Positions 60,056 to 64,000 of a stretch of 64,000 bases of DNA are shown piece after piece. The notes beneath the pieces are model-generated. The model worked only from the letters and a program-made list of their open reading frames with translations, searched no databases and was not told the DNA's origin. Position 1 is the first letter of the stretch. Every line of letters begins with the position of its first letter. The stretch comes from Caprimulgus europaeus (Eukaryota > Chordata > Aves > Caprimulgiformes > Caprimulgidae): the NCBI GenBank assembly GCA_907165065.1, contig OU015523.1, forward strand, positions 14,879,834-14,943,833. The letters run 5' to 3'. Made by a program: the position numbers and the translations under genes.

Positions 60056-61690
60056 AAATATCAGCAGTAAACCCTGACAGTAGCAATTTCTATCCACTGA
60101 GATAACAAAAATCCAGTCAAGTGATGTACTCTGCCTTCTAGTGGTGATCAGCCCAAAGGTTCAGCAGGAAATCTGTAGAGATTTTCAGAAGTCAGTACAC
60201 TTGACAGTTTCAAAGAAGTGTTCCCTTTTACAAACTACTGTGAGACAGGGAGATCCATCAGACCTTTCCATGTATGAGAGGATGCACCTTGCTCTCCACC
60301 ATCCCACAACAAAAGCAAACAATCATGGCTCAGAGAGGGCAACCAGTTGGGCAGCTCTGACAGATAAAGCCAAGAATGCCAACCTAGTCATACTTTTGAC
60401 TTTCCAGTGTCAAATACCTTTCAGTTGCCCCATTTCTTTAAGCAAGTCAAAGCAGGCATCAACTCTATCTAGTTGCACACAAAGGCAAGAACCTCTCTTC
60501 AGAAGATCTAGCATATTAAATTTATCTGTCACTGATGCACAGTACTCTCTTCTCTGCCCCCTTCTTGATGGGGCTCCTGATTTTTTTGTACTTGATAAAT
60601 TTTCCTGTGCACTGCCTGAACACTGGCTCTTCAGGGCACAACACACATCCAGCTGCATTTTCTTTTCCAATGTCTATTTTATTGTTTGTAGCAGATCCCA
60701 TTGCTCCAAAGATAGCATATATGAAGATATAAAGTCAGACCCTCAGAAAATGTGCACATGTTAATGCAGTAAAACAGCCCAAAATGCAACCAGATGTTGC
60801 AACCCTTTGGAGTGTTCCCTTTCCAGCTCTATTTAGCATTTGCTTAAACAGTCTGTGTAACTTGCAAACATTACACAAAGTTTTCTGTTTGCTACATGGG
60901 ATGCTCCTCAGGTCTAGGATCTCCTGTCCTCACCTATTTGCAGTGCTTTGTCCCTCTCTCTCCAGAGTTACATCAGAATGGTAAAAACAAGCAACTTCCA
61001 CGTTGGGGTGTCTGCAGTGGGACAGAAAGCTGTGCGTTCCCAGGAATCAGTTGCTCACTTCCACCCTCTTTACTTTCCTCACATCCTCAAATTCAAACCA
61101 TTTCCCTGAGCAGGCAAAATGCAAGCAGGTGCTTTGCTCCCCTCTGAGACCGTGGAGAGGAAGCTGTCTGCACTTGAGCAGCCACTGAATGCAAATACTT
61201 TCCTTGGGTGAAATGGCTCCTCCCCAATCCTTCAATTTGACAATGATGTCCTAAGTGCAGCAAAGTTGTTACGCTTCTCTCACCTAAGGCACTCAAATAA
61301 TGAGTATTTCAGTGGAGGAAAGGTAGGTCAGTTTGAACCAGTTTGTAAGAAAGACAAATGACAGCCCATCCCCAGAACCTGATCTGAGCAGCTTGTGAGT
61401 TTGAAGGAGAGCTATGACTGTATTTTACCTCATTAGCTTTCATTCCCCTGCTCCTCCACACACACCACAGCCTGTGTGAAGGTCTCAATGGAAAGGAAAC
61501 CTGGTTTGGAAGGGGAGGAGGCCGTGCTCTCAGCACGCCAGGTTTAGTGGAGCCTCTTGAGATGGGATGTAGTGCTCAGGTGCTCCAGAGGAGCATGAGA
61601 AAGGCCACAGGGGTGCCACCTGCGCCCTTGTGAAAGATGGGCTGTTGTTCCAATGGATATTATAGACTTGATGCAGAACTTGCTGTGCCA
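60056..61690. other. Intron with the longest chance frame
   Basis: A plus-strand frame of 207 codons (60141-60764) is the longest open frame in the window. It has no recognisable domain, no repeat structure, no signal peptide and no obvious splice framework. Treated as non-coding. Nothing else is recognised. Confidence 0.5.
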
Positions 61691-61752
61691 GATTCTCTGG
61701 ATTTGCTATGCATGAAATCAAACTAGATGATCCCTTCTGGCCTTAAAATTTA
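61691..61752 (+). mobile_element. Old CR1 3' end fragment
   Basis: AACTAGATGATCCCTTCTGG followed by CCTTAAAATTTAG is the 3' UTR end typical of older CR1 lineages ('GATGATCCCTTCTGGCCTTAAAATCTATG'), with the terminal repeat decayed. Only the last 40-60 bases are recognisable. Older than the CR1 at 2.1 kb. Confidence 0.6.
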
Positions 61753-64000
61753 GCTACAGTAAAATCTTACCATACTTCCTTTTTTCCCTTAATGTAAGGA
61801 ATATTTCTTCACAAAGCCCAGCTATGGGGTTTTTTCAGTTCAAGAGAGCCAGCTTTTTTTGCTGGGAAAATTCAGAGGTCACTTCTCGTCTCTGAGATTT
61901 ACTACTTTTTGTTACTTGCTCTTTGAGCCATGGGAAAAGAAAGTACCTGTCTTAAAAGCTGCTTTCACTGACTACAGCATAGCTATTCTGGGGGCCACAC
62001 AAGAATGGCCCCCAGCTTTTCTTTGGGCAGCTGTATTTACAAACCAGAAAACCCTCCATCTATGTCTGTTGTCTCCCTCTTTTTGAACTTCGTGGTTTGA
62101 TATGAGTGAGGTTTTGAGCAGCTCAAACAATGCTACTGGTGAGATTACACAGATCATCTCTGAGACAGGGACTGGGATCACAGGCTATTCCTCATACCGG
62201 AGATTAGCAGCAGCAGCAGCACAGGTGCCTGGGAACCCATTTTATAGGTTGATGTTTATGATTTATAGCATCACTACAGCTGTAGCCTCTCTGGAGAAAA
62301 CAGTTGAGTGTGCTTTACTAAAACTTTAAACACTACAACTTCAGCCAGTCGTAATAACGGTCTCCAGTTTCATCCTCCCAAATACGAGGGAGTCAGGTCA
62401 TCCAGTCAAAGGTCAAGTAAAGGCTGACTCTTGAGAAAATGCGCGTTACTCTGTGAGGCAAAGGTGATTTGACTCAAACCTTTTGGCAGGCTGGTAAGGA
62501 AAGGACACGTGGATGCCCAGCAGGAATCTTTCTCTAAGCATGCTAATGACAGGAGCCAGGACTGACAGACAGGTAATATCTTGCCTCCACCCTGGGAGTC
62601 CAAACATGGTGACAGCCCGCAGGAAAGCACCTTGTGGTCTCAGAAAGGCAGGCACTATCTCAAAGGGCTAAGAAAACAGTGGGATTGAACCACACAATTC
62701 CTCCACACCCCTAATGGCGAAGGGGCCAGAACTTTGCTTCTGTTTCATATGTGCAAAAACAACCCAGACCAAATATGAGCAAGGGTCTCCACACACTCAG
62801 TGGTTTCCCTCAGAGCCAGCTGGTCAGCTAGGGAGAAGTGGGAGTCATGTTACATGTCACCTACTTATTTTATGTATTTATTTATCCATTTTATATTGAG
62901 AACACACTAATCTTCAAAAATTCATCTTCTCAGAAGCTGTGAAATACATTTTTCCAGTCTTGTTGACCCTTTGGCTTTATGGAATCACAGTCTGATATAT
63001 TATCTGATAATCATATTACATACCTGAACGCTGCCTTTCATCCATTCCCTGGTGCGGGTTGGTTACAAGTCACACAAAATGAATACTGATTGGGTGGCAT
63101 TTACACACCAAGCATCCTGGCTGGCTACATACACGAGAGCATGAAGGTCACCCACTGAATTGTTTCGCGCTTTAGTCAATATTGTCCCATGTGTTCCAAT
63201 GGCCCTGTTTTCAGAGAGCATTATCTAATTGAAAACCAAATCTCTGCATCAGAACACCAGCCAGAAGGCTCACCCAGGTCCCTCCCTTTCTCTATGCCAC
63301 AACCACTTGTATTTGATACTAATGACTCTCATCTTTACCAGAAAAATAAAAAAAAATAGAGTGAGAGCTTATTTGAACACCACACGAGATAGGTGGAAGC
63401 TGAAATGGCAACAATGGGAGGGGTAAGCGTGGTTTCTAAGGAGTCAGAAAAAAGCTGGGGAAAAGGGTAGCAATAAAAAATAGTTCCATGAATATTGATG
63501 CAGATCTTTAAAAAATGTATTTTTGTGTTTGTGCTCTTTTTTGCAGTTGCTTTTCAGACTTATTCTTGTGCCTTACCCTGAAGGAGCCCCAATGATTCCA
63601 TTTGACAAATGCTATAGAATATCTGAAGTAAGCAAGCTTTGTATTTGAACCTGTAACCCAACCCTAAAACATTTTTGTCCTTACCATAAATGCACACCTG
63701 TTCCATCCCATCAACAAGACCAAAAGTGCCTTAGGAGTACATAAAATCTAAAATTCTCATGGCTGGTGCCATGGAGACAGTCTTGGGGAAAAAAATGGGG
63801 GCATACAAAGATCCTTGGCTTATGCCCTGTTACACAGGAGGGCAGGGACAGACACAAGCACAGAACCCAGGACATGAATGCTAATGTTTCAGTTAAGGAC
63901 CACTGAGGACCACTTGCAAAACAGCCTTCAATTACTGAGCATGTGAGCAGCTAAGAAGAGTGATGAACCCTGCCAAAGACCTGCCTACACACCTCTGCCT
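61753..64000. other. Intron without recognised genes
   Basis: No gene is recognised. A short AGC run lies at about 62207-62221. A repeat-free block at about 63155-63240 with TTGTTTCGCGCTTTAGTCAA and TTATCTAATTGAAAACC could be a conserved element. Confidence 0.5.

Larger units (their letters stand above)
808..64000 (-). other. LSAMP: Large LSAMP intron upstream of the exon (partial)
   Basis: Everything right of the exon appears to be intron. I looked in the minus-strand frames for the coding sequence of the first half of Ig domain 2 (an SNVTLVC-type motif and a TWRHL-type motif) and did not see it, so the intron runs at least 63 kb. IgLON genes are known for very long introns, so this is expected. 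A short exon could be missed by eye. Confidence 0.7.

Noticed and set aside
60141-60764. 207-codon open frame on the plus strand as a possible novel gene
   Set aside because: No recognisable domain, signal or repeat, and it crosses ordinary intronic sequence. With about 3 stops in 64 codons a frame this long is expected to turn up about once in every few windows of this size, so length alone is not evidence.

Overview
This window looks like vertebrate, and specifically bird, nuclear DNA. It holds one recognisable protein-coding exon, a CR1 LINE with the avian-type ATTCTATG-repeat 3' end, two solo LTRs of an avian ERVL-like family, and worn MIR-type SINE relics. There are no operons, bacterial-type genes, CRISPR arrays or RNA genes that I can support.

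The only host gene seen is on the minus strand. A 135-base exon at 673-807 encodes the second half of Ig domain 2 of an IgLON cell-adhesion protein, best matched to LSAMP (limbic system-associated membrane protein). It has a consensus donor and acceptor and symmetrical phase-1 ends. Positions 1-672 are therefore the start of the following LSAMP intron. Positions 808-64000, over 63 kb, appear to lie inside the preceding intron; the exon coding the first half of Ig domain 2 was not seen and should lie beyond the right edge.

Layout by region: 1-0.81 kb, LSAMP exon and flanks. 1.26-1.66 kb, a CpG-dense patch running into a MIR relic. 2.08-2.92 kb, a 5'-truncated, internally deleted CR1. 6.3-7.7 kb, AT-rich and purine-rich low-complexity DNA. 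8.15-8.78 and 13.54-14.29 kb, two solo ERVL-type LTRs in opposite orientation; the second carries a large AAT microsatellite, has a perfect 5-bp target duplication, and abuts a CpG-dense pocket. 14.7-44 kb, mostly unremarkable intron with pyrimidine- or purine-rich tracts and some TAAT-rich stretches that look like conserved non-coding elements. 44-46.1 kb, two related tRNA-derived SINE heads and a short CR1 tail. 47.7 kb, a small inverted-symmetry relic. 52.6-60 kb, a cluster of MIR-type relics, mostly minus strand. 59.7 kb, a perfect 14-bp inverted repeat. 61.7 kb, an older CR1 3' end.

I did not find a previously undescribed gene system. The open frames other than the LSAMP exon and the CR1 fragment show no recognisable domain and are of the length expected by chance in this much sequence. 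The more interesting signals are regulatory or structural: candidate intronic enhancers of LSAMP, the CpG pockets, the LTR-internal triplet expansion and the hairpin.
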